Assembly (NCBI GenBank): GCA_029268225.1
Contig: JAJUGJ010000025.1
Span: 1-51,882, forward strand
Source of the DNA: Burkholderiales bacterium
Lineage (GTDB): Bacteria > Pseudomonadota > Gammaproteobacteria > Burkholderiales > Burkholderiaceae_C
Length of the DNA stretch: 51,882 bases
Direction: 5' to 3'
Part shown: piece after piece, positions 9,001-17,190 of the stretch
Layout of the letters: each line of letters opens with the position of its first letter
Numbering within the stretch: position 1 is the stretch's first letter
Notes under the pieces: generated by a model
Databases searched by the model: none
What the model saw: only the letters and a program-made list of their open reading frames with translations
What the model was told of the DNA's origin: nothing
Program-made: the position numbers and the translations under genes

Positions 9001-9786
9001 TCAAGACGCCGCCATGCCATCATCTGCCGAGATGATGGCACCGTTGATGAAGTCACTTTGAGCTGAACACAGCATCACCAGCAAAGCGTCCAGATCCTTG
9101 GGATGCCCCACGCGCTGACGCGGCAGCATCTTGATCAGTTTCTGCCCGCCTTCGGTTTCCCAATGGTGATGATTGATTTCTGTGTCGATGTAGCCCGGGC
9201 AGATCGCATTGGTGGTGATGCCAAAACGCCCCCACTCAGCCGCCATCACCTTGGTCATGTGGATGACAGCCGCCTTGCTCATGCAATACACCCCAATTTG
9301 TGGGAGGATGCGTAAACCGGCTGCAGAGGCGATGTTGATGATGCGCCCCCCGGCAAACACGCCTGGGGCTGCGCCCTTGGCACGTGCCAGCATGCGCTTG
9401 GCCACCTCTTGGGCCATGAAAAAAGCGCCGCGCGTGTTGGTACCGAAGACGTGGTCGTAACCGTCCTCCGTGACATCCACCAAACGCTCTGTGGTGCTCA
9501 CCCCGGAGTTGTTGATGAGGATGTCGATGGGCCCGACTTCGGTCTCGGCGTGAGCGACCGCTGATTTGATGCTGTCGACACGTGTCACGTCGAGAGACAC
9601 CACGTGGGCATCACCGCCTGAGGCCTCGATCTCCGAGCGCAAATCCTTGAGCCGTTCGATGCGACGGCCACCCAACACAACCGCTGCGCCGGCACCGGCC
9701 AGCGTGCGAGCAAACTGGGTGCCGAGACCGCTGGAAGCACCGGTGATCAGGGCCACACGGCCAGAAAGGTCAAGTGTGTAACTCAT
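9001..9786 (-). CDS. SDR-family NAD(P)-dependent oxidoreductase
   Basis: 261 residues of a classical short-chain dehydrogenase. The cofactor motif TGASSGLG is at 15-22, the structural NNSG at 92-95 (NNAG in most relatives), the catalytic serine in NIASAAG (~153), and the active-site pair Y167/K171 in YCMSK. The C-terminal CPGYIDTEIN is also typical. It should oxidise or reduce a hydroxyl/keto group, plausibly a 3-hydroxyacyl compound given the neighbouring CoA-transferase and thioesterase; that is inference. The glycine-motif surroundings (GRRIERL) favour NADP. The ATG at 9786 has AAGGA nine bases upstream. It is divergent from the ETF-QO gene. Confidence 0.9.
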   Translation of the reverse strand: MSYTLDLSGRVALITGASSGLGTQFARTLAGAGAAVVLGGRRIERLKDLRSEIEASGGDAHVVSLDVTRVDSIKSAVAHAETEVGPIDILINNSGVSTTERLVDVTEDGYDHVFGTNTRGAFFMAQEVAKRMLARAKGAAPGVFAGGRIINIASAAGLRILPQIGVYCMSKAAVIHMTKVMAAEWGRFGITTNAICPGYIDTEINHHHWETEGGQKLIKMLPRQRVGHPKDLDALLVMLCSAQSDFINGAIISADDGMAAS

Positions 9787-9913
9787 GGAAACGTATCCTT
9801 CGCAATGGGTGCTCAGACCTTAGCACGTCACCACCAGGGGGCAGCCGCTTCACGCGCGGAATCGGTTCATGCCACGGGTTTCCCCTCGACTGCACCGCAA
9901 CAATGCAAAGCTG

Positions 9914-9939
9914 CCTTGCTTAACTGGCAAGGAATTTTT
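9914..9939 (+). terminator. Possible leader hairpin upstream of the ETF-QO gene
   Basis: CCTTGC (9914-9919) and GCAAGG (9927-9932) form a 6-bp stem with a 7-nt loop, followed by AA and five T (9935-9939). It lies about 80 nt before the ETF-QO start. No plus-strand gene is upstream for it to terminate, so it could be an attenuator or operator, or chance. Confidence 0.3.
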
Positions 9940-10015
9940 GCACTTCCGCAGAATAGAATCGCGCTTTTGATCGATAACAACAGAACGCTGTTTGTCAGAA
10001 ACAGAAGGAATCACG

Positions 10016-11701
10016 ATGACGCCCCAGGAAATCCTTGAGCAGTTTGGCCCCCGCGAGTCGATGGAATATGACGTCGTGATCGTGGGCGCCGGTCCTGCTG
10101 GCCTGTCCACCGCCATCCGCTTGAAACAGCTGGCCGAAAAGGCTGGCAAGGAAGTCAACGTCGTCGTGCTCGAAAAGGGCTCGGAACCCGGCGCGCACAT
10201 CCTGTCGGGCGCTGTGATGGACCCGATCTCGATGAACGAGCTGTTCCCGAACTGGAAGGAACTCGGCGCTCCGCTGAACCAGCCTGTCACGGAAGACCAG
10301 GTGCTGGTGCTGAGCGAAACCGGCGCCATGGCCACACCTCAGGCCCTGATCCCCAACAACTTCCACAACCACGGCAACTACGTGATCAGCCTGGGTGCTG
10401 TCACCCGCTGGTTGGCCCAACAGGCCGAGAACCTGGGTGTGGAAATCTTCCCCGGCTTCGCGGCCGCTGAAGTGCTGTACAACGACGACGGCTCGGTCAA
10501 GGGCGTCGCCACCGGCAACATGGGCGTCGACAAGTCGGGCGAACCGACTGACAACTTCCAGCTGGGCATGGAACTGCTGGGCAAGTACACCATCTTCGCA
10601 GAAGGTGCACGTGGCCACCTGGGCAAGCAACTGATCGCCAAGTTCAAACTGGACGAAGGCAAGGATCCGCAAAGCTACGCCATCGGTATCAAGGAACTGT
10701 GGGAAATCGACCCTGCCAAGGCCAAGCCTGGCTTGGTGGTGCACACCGCTGGCTGGCCGATGGACACCCAGACCTACGGCGGTGGCTTCCTGTACCACCT
10801 GGAAGACAACAAGGTCACCCTCGGCTTTGTGACCGGCCTGGACTACAAGAACCCCTGGCTGAGCCCCTTCGAGGAAATGCAGCGCTGGAAGACCCACCCT
10901 AGCATCAAGCCCATCCTGGAAGGCGCCAAGCGCCTGAGCTACGGCGCCCGCGCCATCACGGCTGGCGGCATCCTGTCGTTGCCCAAGACCGTGTTCCCGG
11001 GCGGCGCCCTGGTGGGCTGTGACGCCGGCTACCTGAACGCCGCCCGCATCAAGGGTTCGCATGCCGCCATGAAGACCGGCATGCTGTGCGCCGACGCCAT
11101 CTTCGACGCCCTGAACGCCGACCGTCAGCACGACGAGCTGAGCGCCTACCCTGCTTCGTTCGAGAAGAGCTGGCTCAAGGAAGAGCTGGACACCTCCAAG
11201 AACTTCAAGCAGTGGTTCAAGAAAGGCATGTACGTTGGCATGCTGATGACCGGCATCGAGCACTGGCTGCTGCCCAAGCTGGGCATCAAGTCGCCTCCCT
11301 GGACCATCCACCGCACGGCTGCCGATCACACCTATCTGCAACCGGCCGCCTCGATGCCCAAGATCGAGTATCCGAAGCCCGATGGCAAGATCACCTTCGA
11401 CCGTCTGAGCTCGGTGTTCATCTCGAACACGAACCACGAAGAGCACCAACCTGCTCACCTGACGCTGAAGGACGCTTCGGTGCCCGTCAACGTGAACCTG
11501 GCCAAGTTCGGCGGCCCGGAGTCGCGTTACTGCCCGGCCGGTGTGTACGAGTTCGTGAAGAACGACGACAACAGCGATCGCCTGGTCATCAACGCGCAGA
11601 ACTGCGTGCATTGCAAGACCTGCGACATCAAGGATCCCACCCAGAACATCGTCTGGGTCACGCCCGAAGGCGGCGGTGGTCCGAACTACGCTGGCATGTA
11701 A
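10016..11701 (+). CDS. Electron transfer flavoprotein-ubiquinone oxidoreductase (ETF-QO)
   Basis: 561 residues. It passes electrons from ETF, reduced by acyl-CoA and other flavin dehydrogenases, to membrane ubiquinone. The FAD-binding GAGPAG is at residues 24-29. The C-terminal ferredoxin-like part holds the four cysteines of one [4Fe-4S] cluster: C506, C530, C533 and C536, in CPAGVY and CVHCKTCDIKDP. The length matches the family. The start at 10016 has AGAAGGA six bases upstream; an upstream TTG in the same frame is unlikely. No etfAB genes are in the window. It is divergent from the SDR/thioesterase/scoAB block and functionally linked to fatty-acid oxidation. A terminator follows directly. 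Confidence 0.96.
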   Translation: MTPQEILEQFGPRESMEYDVVIVGAGPAGLSTAIRLKQLAEKAGKEVNVVVLEKGSEPGAHILSGAVMDPISMNELFPNWKELGAPLNQPVTEDQVLVLSETGAMATPQALIPNNFHNHGNYVISLGAVTRWLAQQAENLGVEIFPGFAAAEVLYNDDGSVKGVATGNMGVDKSGEPTDNFQLGMELLGKYTIFAEGARGHLGKQLIAKFKLDEGKDPQSYAIGIKELWEIDPAKAKPGLVVHTAGWPMDTQTYGGGFLYHLEDNKVTLGFVTGLDYKNPWLSPFEEMQRWKTHPSIKPILEGAKRLSYGARAITAGGILSLPKTVFPGGALVGCDAGYLNAARIKGSHAAMKTGMLCADAIFDALNADRQHDELSAYPASFEKSWLKEELDTSKNFKQWFKKGMYVGMLMTGIEHWLLPKLGIKSPPWTIHRTAADHTYLQPAASMPKIEYPKPDGKITFDRLSSVFISNTNHEEHQPAHLTLKDASVPVNVNLAKFGGPESRYCPAGVYEFVKNDDNSDRLVINAQNCVHCKTCDIKDPTQNIVWVTPEGGGGPNYAGM

Positions 11702-11710
11702 GCCCAACGC

Positions 11711-11738
11711 AAAAGGAGTCCCTCGGGACTCCTTTTTT
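11711..11738 (+). terminator. Intrinsic terminator of the ETF-QO gene
   Basis: The 7-bp stem GGAGTCC (11715-11721) / GGACTCC (11726-11732) has a 4-nt loop and is followed by six T (11733-11738). Four A precede it and can extend the stem. Confidence 0.93.
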
Positions 11739-11759
11739 CATGGGCTCCATCACTGAGCT

Positions 11760-12188
11760 ATGCTGGGCGCCATGTCCGCTCACGGCAAGCTCCCTTATCT
11801 CACCATCGGACAGGTTTCGCAGCACACGGGCGTGAGTGCAAAAGCCATCCGCCACTATGAATCGCTCGGCCTGATTCCCGCTGTGCCGCGCCGTGGCACC
11901 TACCGCCTTTATCGCCCAGAACACGTCGATGCGATTCGCTTGATCCGCAAAGCGCAGAGCCTGGGATTCACGTTGGCGGAGTTGCGAAGGCTGGGTACCG
12001 ATGGCTGCACACCTGATTGGCACCGTTTCGTCGAGGCGCTGGTCCTGAAGCGAAAATCTGTGGCGATGGAAATGGCGCGACTTCAGACGCTCGACGCAGA
12101 GCTCGCAGACCTGCAGGCCACCCTGCCTGGGTTGATTGCTTCCGAACTGGACTGTGCCATGTTGACGACAGCGTTAACAGGGTCTTGA
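11760..12188 (+). CDS. MerR-family transcriptional regulator
   Basis: 142 residues. The N-terminal winged helix has YLTIGQVSQHTGVSAKAIRHY and YRLYRPEHVDAIRLI, followed by the effector-domain start GFTLAELRRL. A dimerisation coiled coil occupies ~95-125. Cysteines are only C83 and C132, so the usual metal-binding patterns of MerR, CueR and ZntR are absent. A non-metal or redox effector is more likely. An ATG at 11772 is an equally possible start; neither has a strong ribosome-binding site. It is followed by a flavodoxin-fold oxidoreductase. Between them is a MerR-type dyad in a 19-bp promoter spacer, so the regulator probably controls that gene. The co-directional arrangement differs from the divergent layout common in the family. 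Confidence 0.9.
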   Translation: MLGAMSAHGKLPYLTIGQVSQHTGVSAKAIRHYESLGLIPAVPRRGTYRLYRPEHVDAIRLIRKAQSLGFTLAELRRLGTDGCTPDWHRFVEALVLKRKSVAMEMARLQTLDAELADLQATLPGLIASELDCAMLTTALTGS

Positions 12189-12216
12189 CCTTCCCTCCGG
12201 GGGCAAGGTTCAACAT
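12185..12216 (+). promoter_or_regulatory. MerR-type operator-promoter before the quinone reductase gene
   Basis: The -35 TTGACC (12185-12190) overlaps the merR-like stop codon. After a 19-bp spacer comes a weak -10 (TCAACA, 12210-12215). The inverted repeat ACCTT-N12-AAGGT (12188-12192 and 12205-12209) fills the spacer. Overlong spacers with ACCTT/AAGGT arms are the hallmark of promoters that MerR proteins activate by DNA distortion. Confidence 0.65.
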
Positions 12217-12242
12217 GTGACCATGCCAACTTCGGAGGCGCC

Positions 12243-12818
12243 ATGACCATCCGCACCTTGCTCATTCTGGGACACCCCAACCCCGCCAGTTTCAATGCGG
12301 CCCTGGCCGATGCGTACGCGACAGCTGCCCAAGAAGCGGGAAGAGAGCTACGCCGACTTGACCTGCACGCCTTGCGCTTTGACCCCATCTTGCAAGCTGC
12401 TTATCGAGGCGAACAGGCGCTGGAAGCGGACTTGCAGGCCGCACAGACCGATATGCTGTGGGCCGAAGAGATCGTCTGGATCTATCCGGTGTGGTGGGGC
12501 GGCCTGCCCGCTCTGCTCAAGGGCTTTCTGGACCGGGTGCTGCTGCCTGGATTCGCCTACAAGTTTCACCCAGGACATCTTCGCTGGGACCGACTGCTCA
12601 AGGGGAGAACGACGCGCATCATCGTCACCCAGGACACCCCAGGCTGGTACGACCGCTTTGCTTATGGCCGCCCCGCATGGCGGCAGATGAAACACACCGT
12701 CCTGGCATTCTGTGGGCTCAAGCTGCTGAGCAGCACCTTGTACGCGCCCGTGGTCAGTTCCACCCCCGCCCTCCGTGAACGCTGGCTTGCCGATGTCAGC
12801 CGCCTGGCGAAGCTGTGA
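12243..12818 (+). CDS. NAD(P)H dehydrogenase (quinone), flavodoxin-like fold (MdaB/KefF type)
   Basis: 191 residues. TLLILGHPNPASFNAALADA is the FMN-phosphate binding segment of the NQO/MdaB group. IVWIYPVWWGGLPALLKGFL is the isoalloxazine-contact motif, and FAYKF with GWYDRFAYGRP completes the family pattern. It probably carries out two-electron reduction of quinones or similar electrophiles using NAD(P)H and FMN, which avoids semiquinone radicals. GGAGG lies just before the ATG. It follows the MerR regulator, and the dyad between the genes suggests induction by an electrophilic or oxidative signal. Substrate and inducer are inferred, not read from the sequence. It is convergent with tadA. 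Confidence 0.87.
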   Translation: MTIRTLLILGHPNPASFNAALADAYATAAQEAGRELRRLDLHALRFDPILQAAYRGEQALEADLQAAQTDMLWAEEIVWIYPVWWGGLPALLKGFLDRVLLPGFAYKFHPGHLRWDRLLKGRTTRIIVTQDTPGWYDRFAYGRPAWRQMKHTVLAFCGLKLLSSTLYAPVVSSTPALRERWLADVSRLAKL

Positions 12819-12859
12819 CTCGGCGTGATGATCAGACTCACGACATCGCCAGGCTCAAC

Positions 12860-13525
<666 letters not shown>

Positions 13526-13536
13526 TCAATGCGGTG

Positions 13537-13788
13537 TCAGGGCTGTTTGCGCTCCAACTCCTGGTCAAGCTGGTCGCTGCGGTTCTGCATCATGCTGTTG
13601 ACGTCGGTTTGCACCTGCTGCGGCAACTGACGTGCCTGTTGCGGCGTGCTCACGCTCGGCACGGCCACTGTGTCGCTGGCCACGGAAGCGGCTGGCGCCA
13701 CGGCCTGCACAGCACCCAGTTGCTTCTTGACCAGCACGGCCACAATGAGCAGAACAACCACCAGGGACAAGAGGCTCAGACTTCTCAT
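13537..13788 (-). CDS. Small membrane-anchored protein of unknown function
   Basis: 83 residues from MRSLSLLSLVVVLLIVAVLV. The first 20 residues form one hydrophobic helix. The rest is a Ala/Val/Pro-rich stretch followed by a Gln/Asp/Arg-rich tail, RSDQLDQELERKQP, that could be helical. No family is recognised. The start at 13788 is the only ATG; a TTG 15 nt upstream opens the same frame. The topology suggests an inner-membrane protein with a periplasmic or cytoplasmic coiled tail. It is on the same strand as tadA, 74 nt upstream of it, and divergent from the RNase H-like gene. Confidence 0.6.
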   Translation of the reverse strand: MRSLSLLSLVVVLLIVAVLVKKQLGAVQAVAPAASVASDTVAVPSVSTPQQARQLPQQVQTDVNSMMQNRSDQLDQELERKQP

Positions 13789-13893
13789 GCGCGGCACCAA
13801 CAATCAAGGAAAATGGGAGGGATTGATCACGAACACGTGGTCAGAGGCCACTGATGTTGGCATTGTGCCCTCAACCTCCAAACTTGCCACCTG

Positions 13894-14367
13894 ATGTCCA
13901 CATCGCCTTGTGAGACCGTTGCACCGCCAACCTGGGTGGTGCATTGCGACGGCAGCGCCCTCCCCAACCCAGGACGCATGGGCTTGGGCGTGGTGATCAG
14001 GGCCCCCGATGGTGAGCGGCACACGCTGTCGCAAGCCGTACAAGGGGTGGGCTGCAACAATGAAGCAGAGTTGCGTGCCGTGATGACCGGCTTGCACAGC
14101 CTGCCGCACTCGTGTCGACATGTGGTGATCTACAGCGACAACAGCATCCTGGTGAGCCAATTGATGCAGCTGGATGCGAGGCCAGTTGCACGCCTGGCCA
14201 ACCTGTTCAACGAGGCCCGCACCCTGCTGAATCGGTTTGACACCGTTGCGCTGAAGTGGATACCTCGCCATCGCAACGCGGAAGCCGATGCCCTTGCTCG
14301 CGGCGCTCTGGGCCTGGCTCCGAAATTGGCACGCAAGACCGTTTCAACACGCCAACCGGGTTCATGA
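13894..14367 (+). CDS. Ribonuclease H-like protein (RNase HI family)
   Basis: 157 residues with the RNase H fold. The catalytic carboxylates are D19 (VVHCDGSALPNPG), E59 (NNEAELRA), D82 (VIYSDN) and D132 (HRNAEADALA), with H126 at the flexible-loop position. It should cleave the RNA strand of RNA:DNA hybrids. The tryptophan- and lysine-rich basic handle of E. coli RNase HI is not evident in the 88-115 region. It may therefore be a handle-less paralogue with a canonical rnhA elsewhere in the genome; that is inference. A short N-terminal extension precedes the first strand. It is followed 29 nt later by a small exported-type protein gene. Confidence 0.85.
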   Translation: MSTSPCETVAPPTWVVHCDGSALPNPGRMGLGVVIRAPDGERHTLSQAVQGVGCNNEAELRAVMTGLHSLPHSCRHVVIYSDNSILVSQLMQLDARPVARLANLFNEARTLLNRFDTVALKWIPRHRNAEADALARGALGLAPKLARKTVSTRQPGS

Positions 14368-14396
14368 GAACGCACGACTCATGATCCAATCTCATC

Positions 14397-14864
14397 ATGA
14401 ATATTAAAACCATTCTCACAGGGGGAGCAGCCTTGCTGCTGCTGAGCGTGGCCTGGAAAAATCGGGACGGCGAATGGATGCAAAGTTTCACCTCCACGCA
14501 TCGCTCGCAAGCCCAACCGGCCATCCGCTTTGACAACGACGCGCCAGACAGTGGAGCACCTTCAGCCGGCCTCTCAGCCGCGCAAGCGACACAGATGGCG
14601 CGACCAGTCGGCATACGCAAATGCCGTCGTGGTGACCAGGTGATCTACACCGACGAGGCGTGTCCAGCCGGCAGTCGTGAACACGCCATGAGCGGAGGCG
14701 CCGTGACCGTGGTGCCTGCTCAGCCGTCACCACCCACCGCCAAGCTGCCCAGCGTATCGGGTACGCCCGGCAGCCGCTTGCCTCACGCGAGGGAGATCCT
14801 GCTGCCCGACGATGGTCAGGCGCGTTTGCGCGATCAGGCGATGGAACGTGTCATCAACCGCTGA
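14397..14864 (+). CDS. DUF4124-like hypothetical protein with an N-terminal hydrophobic segment
   Basis: 155 residues. A short hydrophobic N terminus (KTILTGGAALLLLSVAW) could be a signal anchor. A low-complexity stretch follows, then GIRKCRRGDQVIYTDEACPAGS. This resembles the beta-hairpin of DUF4124 proteins, in which the CxxG...YTDxxCP pattern is common, so the two cysteines may form a disulfide in the periplasm. The remainder is Pro- and Ser-rich. The function is unknown. A second DUF4124 protein is encoded at 21737-22264. No operon partner is clear, although it lies close behind the RNase H-like gene. Confidence 0.65.
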   Translation: MNIKTILTGGAALLLLSVAWKNRDGEWMQSFTSTHRSQAQPAIRFDNDAPDSGAPSAGLSAAQATQMARPVGIRKCRRGDQVIYTDEACPAGSREHAMSGGAVTVVPAQPSPPTAKLPSVSGTPGSRLPHAREILLPDDGQARLRDQAMERVINR

Positions 14865-14969
14865 CACACAACCGGGTGAAAGCCTGAGGTCATCAGGGTA
14901 GGCTTGAGGGCACTTCTGCGCTACGCTGACACGGTCTTGTGTGTTCTCCACTTTTTCAAGGACGTTGGC

Positions 14970-15434
14970 ATGCCTCACTCCTACAGTCAGAAGAACATCG
15001 GCCAGGGCGCGGCGCCCACCTCGAACGCAGACCAAGGCATGCGTCTGGTGGCTCCCCTTCACCTGCGCACCTCGACGGCCACCTGCTGGAAATGCCATGG
15101 TTTGACCCAGGTGCACGCGCTGGTCGCCAGTGACGTGGTGGACCTGGGTGAGTCAGGCCAAGCTCGCACCTATGTACACGGCATTGCCAACCCGCCAGAA
15201 GAGTTGACCCAGTCCCTGCGCTTTCTGGCGCCCAACCTGCGGGTGGATGAGCCCGACGCCGACGGCGAGTTGCGCCTGACCAACCACTGCGGACATTGCG
15301 GTGCCTTGCAGGCCGACGTCTACCTTTTTGAGGAACCTGGTGCACCTTTCTTTGGCCGCCCGCCGGAAGGTCATTTGGGTGCCGAGATCCTGGGCCACGA
15401 CGTTCAGGTCGATGACGCCCGTTACAGCACCTGA
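14970..15434 (+). CDS. Conserved hypothetical protein with two CxxC pairs
   Basis: 154 residues. Two cysteine pairs, CWKC (after TSTAT) and CGHC (after TNH), are about 65 residues apart and could bind one zinc ion as a split zinc ribbon. The segment between them is mostly beta-like and polar, including a block with ARTYVHGIANPPEE. The C-terminal part contains YLFEEPGAPFFGRPPEGH. There is no signal peptide or membrane helix, so it is cytosolic. The start at 14970 has AAGGA seven bases upstream. I do not recognise the family. The next gene downstream is the cupin-cutA pair, 47 nt away. Confidence 0.65.
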   Translation: MPHSYSQKNIGQGAAPTSNADQGMRLVAPLHLRTSTATCWKCHGLTQVHALVASDVVDLGESGQARTYVHGIANPPEELTQSLRFLAPNLRVDEPDADGELRLTNHCGHCGALQADVYLFEEPGAPFFGRPPEGHLGAEILGHDVQVDDARYST

Positions 15435-15481
15435 GTCACGCCGGCCCGTTGGGCCTCAGCGCCCGGTGAGTGCCTTCCCAT

Positions 15482-15790
15482 ATGGACAATCTGTTTAACG
15501 ACCTGACTCCACCCCAGGAGGGTGAGCGTTTTGATGAACTCTTGCGCCACAAGGGGCTGGTGATCGAGCGGATCATCAGCTCCTCCCGCATCGCTCATGA
15601 ACGCTACGTCCAGACTCAAGACGAGTGGGTCGTGCTGTTGCAAGGTGAAGCCACCCTGGACATCGATGGCCGCACTGCACAACTGACCGCCGGCGATCAT
15701 GTGTTCTTGCCGGCGCAGACGCCCCACACGGTGAAAAAGGTATCGGACGGCGCCTTGTGGCTGGCCATTCACTTGCACCCCACACCATGA
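15482..15790 (+). CDS. Cupin-domain protein
   Basis: 102 residues forming a single small cupin barrel. The first cupin motif is represented by the EWVVLLQGEATLDIDG segment and the second by GDHVFLPAQTPHTVKK. The histidine of PAQTPH is present, while the first motif lacks a classical HxH, so metal binding is uncertain. The function is unknown; such stand-alone cupins are often sugar- or metal-linked. An in-frame GTG at 15470 is an alternative start. The stop codon overlaps the ATG of cutA (ATGA), so the two are translationally coupled, which could hint at a metal-related role. Confidence 0.82.
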   Translation: MDNLFNDLTPPQEGERFDELLRHKGLVIERIISSSRIAHERYVQTQDEWVVLLQGEATLDIDGRTAQLTAGDHVFLPAQTPHTVKKVSDGALWLAIHLHPTP

Positions 15791-16113
15791 CGATGCTGGT
15801 CGTGTACACCACGCTGCCCGAAGCTGAGTCCGCTCGTCACATGGCACAAATGCTGGTGGAACGGGGGCTCGTCGCATGCGCCCAGATGGATGCCATCGAC
15901 AGCATTTACCGCTGGGATGGCGCCATCCAACATGACCATGAGCATCGATTGATGCTCAAAACCACCTCGGATCGCTATCCGGCGGTCGAGGCTTTCATTC
16001 GGGAGCACCACCCCTATGAACTCCCTGCCATCTACGCCATACCAGTGACGCATGCATGGGCGCCCTATGCGGAGTGGGTTGCAGGGCAAGCAGCAGGCTC
16101 TGGCCGCACCTGA
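15787..16113 (+). CDS. cutA: Divalent-cation tolerance protein CutA
   Basis: 108 residues, the normal CutA size. The ferredoxin-like trimer family motifs are present: VVYTTLPEAESA, GLVACAQM, IYRWDGAI, EHRLMLKTTSDRYPAVEAFI, HPYELPAIYAIPV and YAEWV. CutA proteins bind Cu2+ and other divalent ions and are linked to metal tolerance, although the mechanism is not settled. The start at 15787 overlaps the stop of the cupin gene. The terminal GQAAGSGRT is not conserved. It is convergent with the DMT transporter, with no clear terminator between them. Confidence 0.93.
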   Translation: MTMLVVYTTLPEAESARHMAQMLVERGLVACAQMDAIDSIYRWDGAIQHDHEHRLMLKTTSDRYPAVEAFIREHHPYELPAIYAIPVTHAWAPYAEWVAGQAAGSGRT

Positions 16114-16168
16114 GGCATCGCGAACCCGCCACCTCGTTGACATGACGTGCGAGAGGTGGCGCGGCTGG

Positions 16169-17089
16169 TCAACGCGCTCCGAACCAGGCAACCCAATTCA
16201 GTTTGCCCGGTGGCAAGGCGCCGAGCATCGCACCGATGGAGACCACCACGATCCCCACCACCGCTGTGATCCCGAGTTGCTCACCCAGTATCAGCAGCGC
16301 CCCAACGGCAGACACCGCCGGCACCAAGGCCAGCATCAATGAAGCTTCGCCCGCACCGATCTTCTGCACCGCGTAGCTGTACAAGCCTGCCCCCAGAAAA
16401 GCAATCACGACACCTTGATACACCGCTTGCAAGGTGATCGCACCCCATGAGGCACCGCTGATCTGACTGGGCAGGCACCACGCATAAATCGGCAGATAGA
16501 CCACAGCAGAAAACAAGGCGATACCCAGCACACTCAACTGCGGACGAATCTGCCAGCGCCGGGTGAGCAGCCCGAACACCGCCCACGTCAGCGCGGCCGT
16601 GAGGAACAAGAGGTCGCCGATCCATTCGTCACCGCCGCGGTTGAGCATCAAGCTCTCGTAGCCGATCAGCAGCAGCCCGCTGGTTGACAGCAAGAGCGCC
16701 ACCACCGTCTGCCGCGGAATGCGAAACCCCGTCATGAACGCCATGATGGCAATGGTCCAGAAACCGATCCCGCCGTTGACGAAGACCCCTGCGTGTGACA
16801 CGGGAGCATAGGCAAAACCTGTGTAGACGAGCGTGCAATATCCCACACCGCCAAACAGGGCGAGCACCGCATGCTTGAGCCAGTCCTGCCGTGGTACGAG
16901 GCACAAGAACAGGGGCAAGGCGATGGCGCCAGAGACGCCGAAACGGATGGCAGCAATGTCAAACGGGGTGAACGAAGCGGTCGCGCCAAATCGCGACACG
17001 ATGTTGAAGCCCGACCAGAAGAACACGACCGCCAAGGCGGCCAGCAATCCTTTGCCAGTATCCGATGCGGCAGTGTGTGGCAAGTTCAA
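16169..17089 (-). CDS. EamA/DMT-superfamily transporter
   Basis: 306 residues with about ten membrane helices in two EamA repeats. The first repeat starts at LLAALAVVFFWSGFNIVSRFG and the second near LLFLTAALTWAVFGLLTRRW. The signature FFWSGFNI resembles the drug/metabolite exporters RhtA and YdcZ-like proteins. The substrate is unknown; amino acids or metabolites are typical. No ATG is suitable at the N terminus. A TTG at 17089 with GAGGA seven to eight bases upstream is the likely start. The gene is convergent with cutA and lies downstream of the guaA terminator, so it is probably transcribed on its own. Confidence 0.87.
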   Translation of the reverse strand: MNLPHTAASDTGKGLLAALAVVFFWSGFNIVSRFGATASFTPFDIAAIRFGVSGAIALPLFLCLVPRQDWLKHAVLALFGGVGYCTLVYTGFAYAPVSHAGVFVNGGIGFWTIAIMAFMTGFRIPRQTVVALLLSTSGLLLIGYESLMLNRGGDEWIGDLLFLTAALTWAVFGLLTRRWQIRPQLSVLGIALFSAVVYLPIYAWCLPSQISGASWGAITLQAVYQGVVIAFLGAGLYSYAVQKIGAGEASLMLALVPAVSAVGALLILGEQLGITAVVGIVVVSIGAMLGALPPGKLNWVAWFGAR

Positions 17090-17113
17090 GTGCGATTCCT
17101 CAAAAGTGATGCC

Positions 17114-17158
17114 AACAAAAACAAATGCCCTGCTCTGTCATTGACACAGCAGGGCATG
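17114..17158 (-). terminator. Terminator of the guaB-guaA transcript
   Basis: A 14-bp inverted repeat with one mismatch (17125-17138 and 17144-17157; core ATGCCCTGCT/AGCAGGGCAT) has a 5-nt loop. On the minus strand it is followed by TTTGTTTTTG. It lies about 35 nt beyond the guaA stop. Confidence 0.88.
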
Positions 17159-17190
17159 CACGGCTCAGCTTAAATCAAACCGAGTCTGAC

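Noticed and set aside
8452..10015. Possible horizontal transfer of the scoAB-thioesterase-SDR block
   Set aside because: Composition and codon use look like those of the neighbours, and there are no repeats, tRNA or integrase genes at its borders.
9995..11707. Open frame of 570 codons on the minus strand across the ETF-QO gene
   Set aside because: Antisense shadow with a His/Val/Gly/Gln-rich composition; ETF-QO on the plus strand has full catalytic and cluster motifs.
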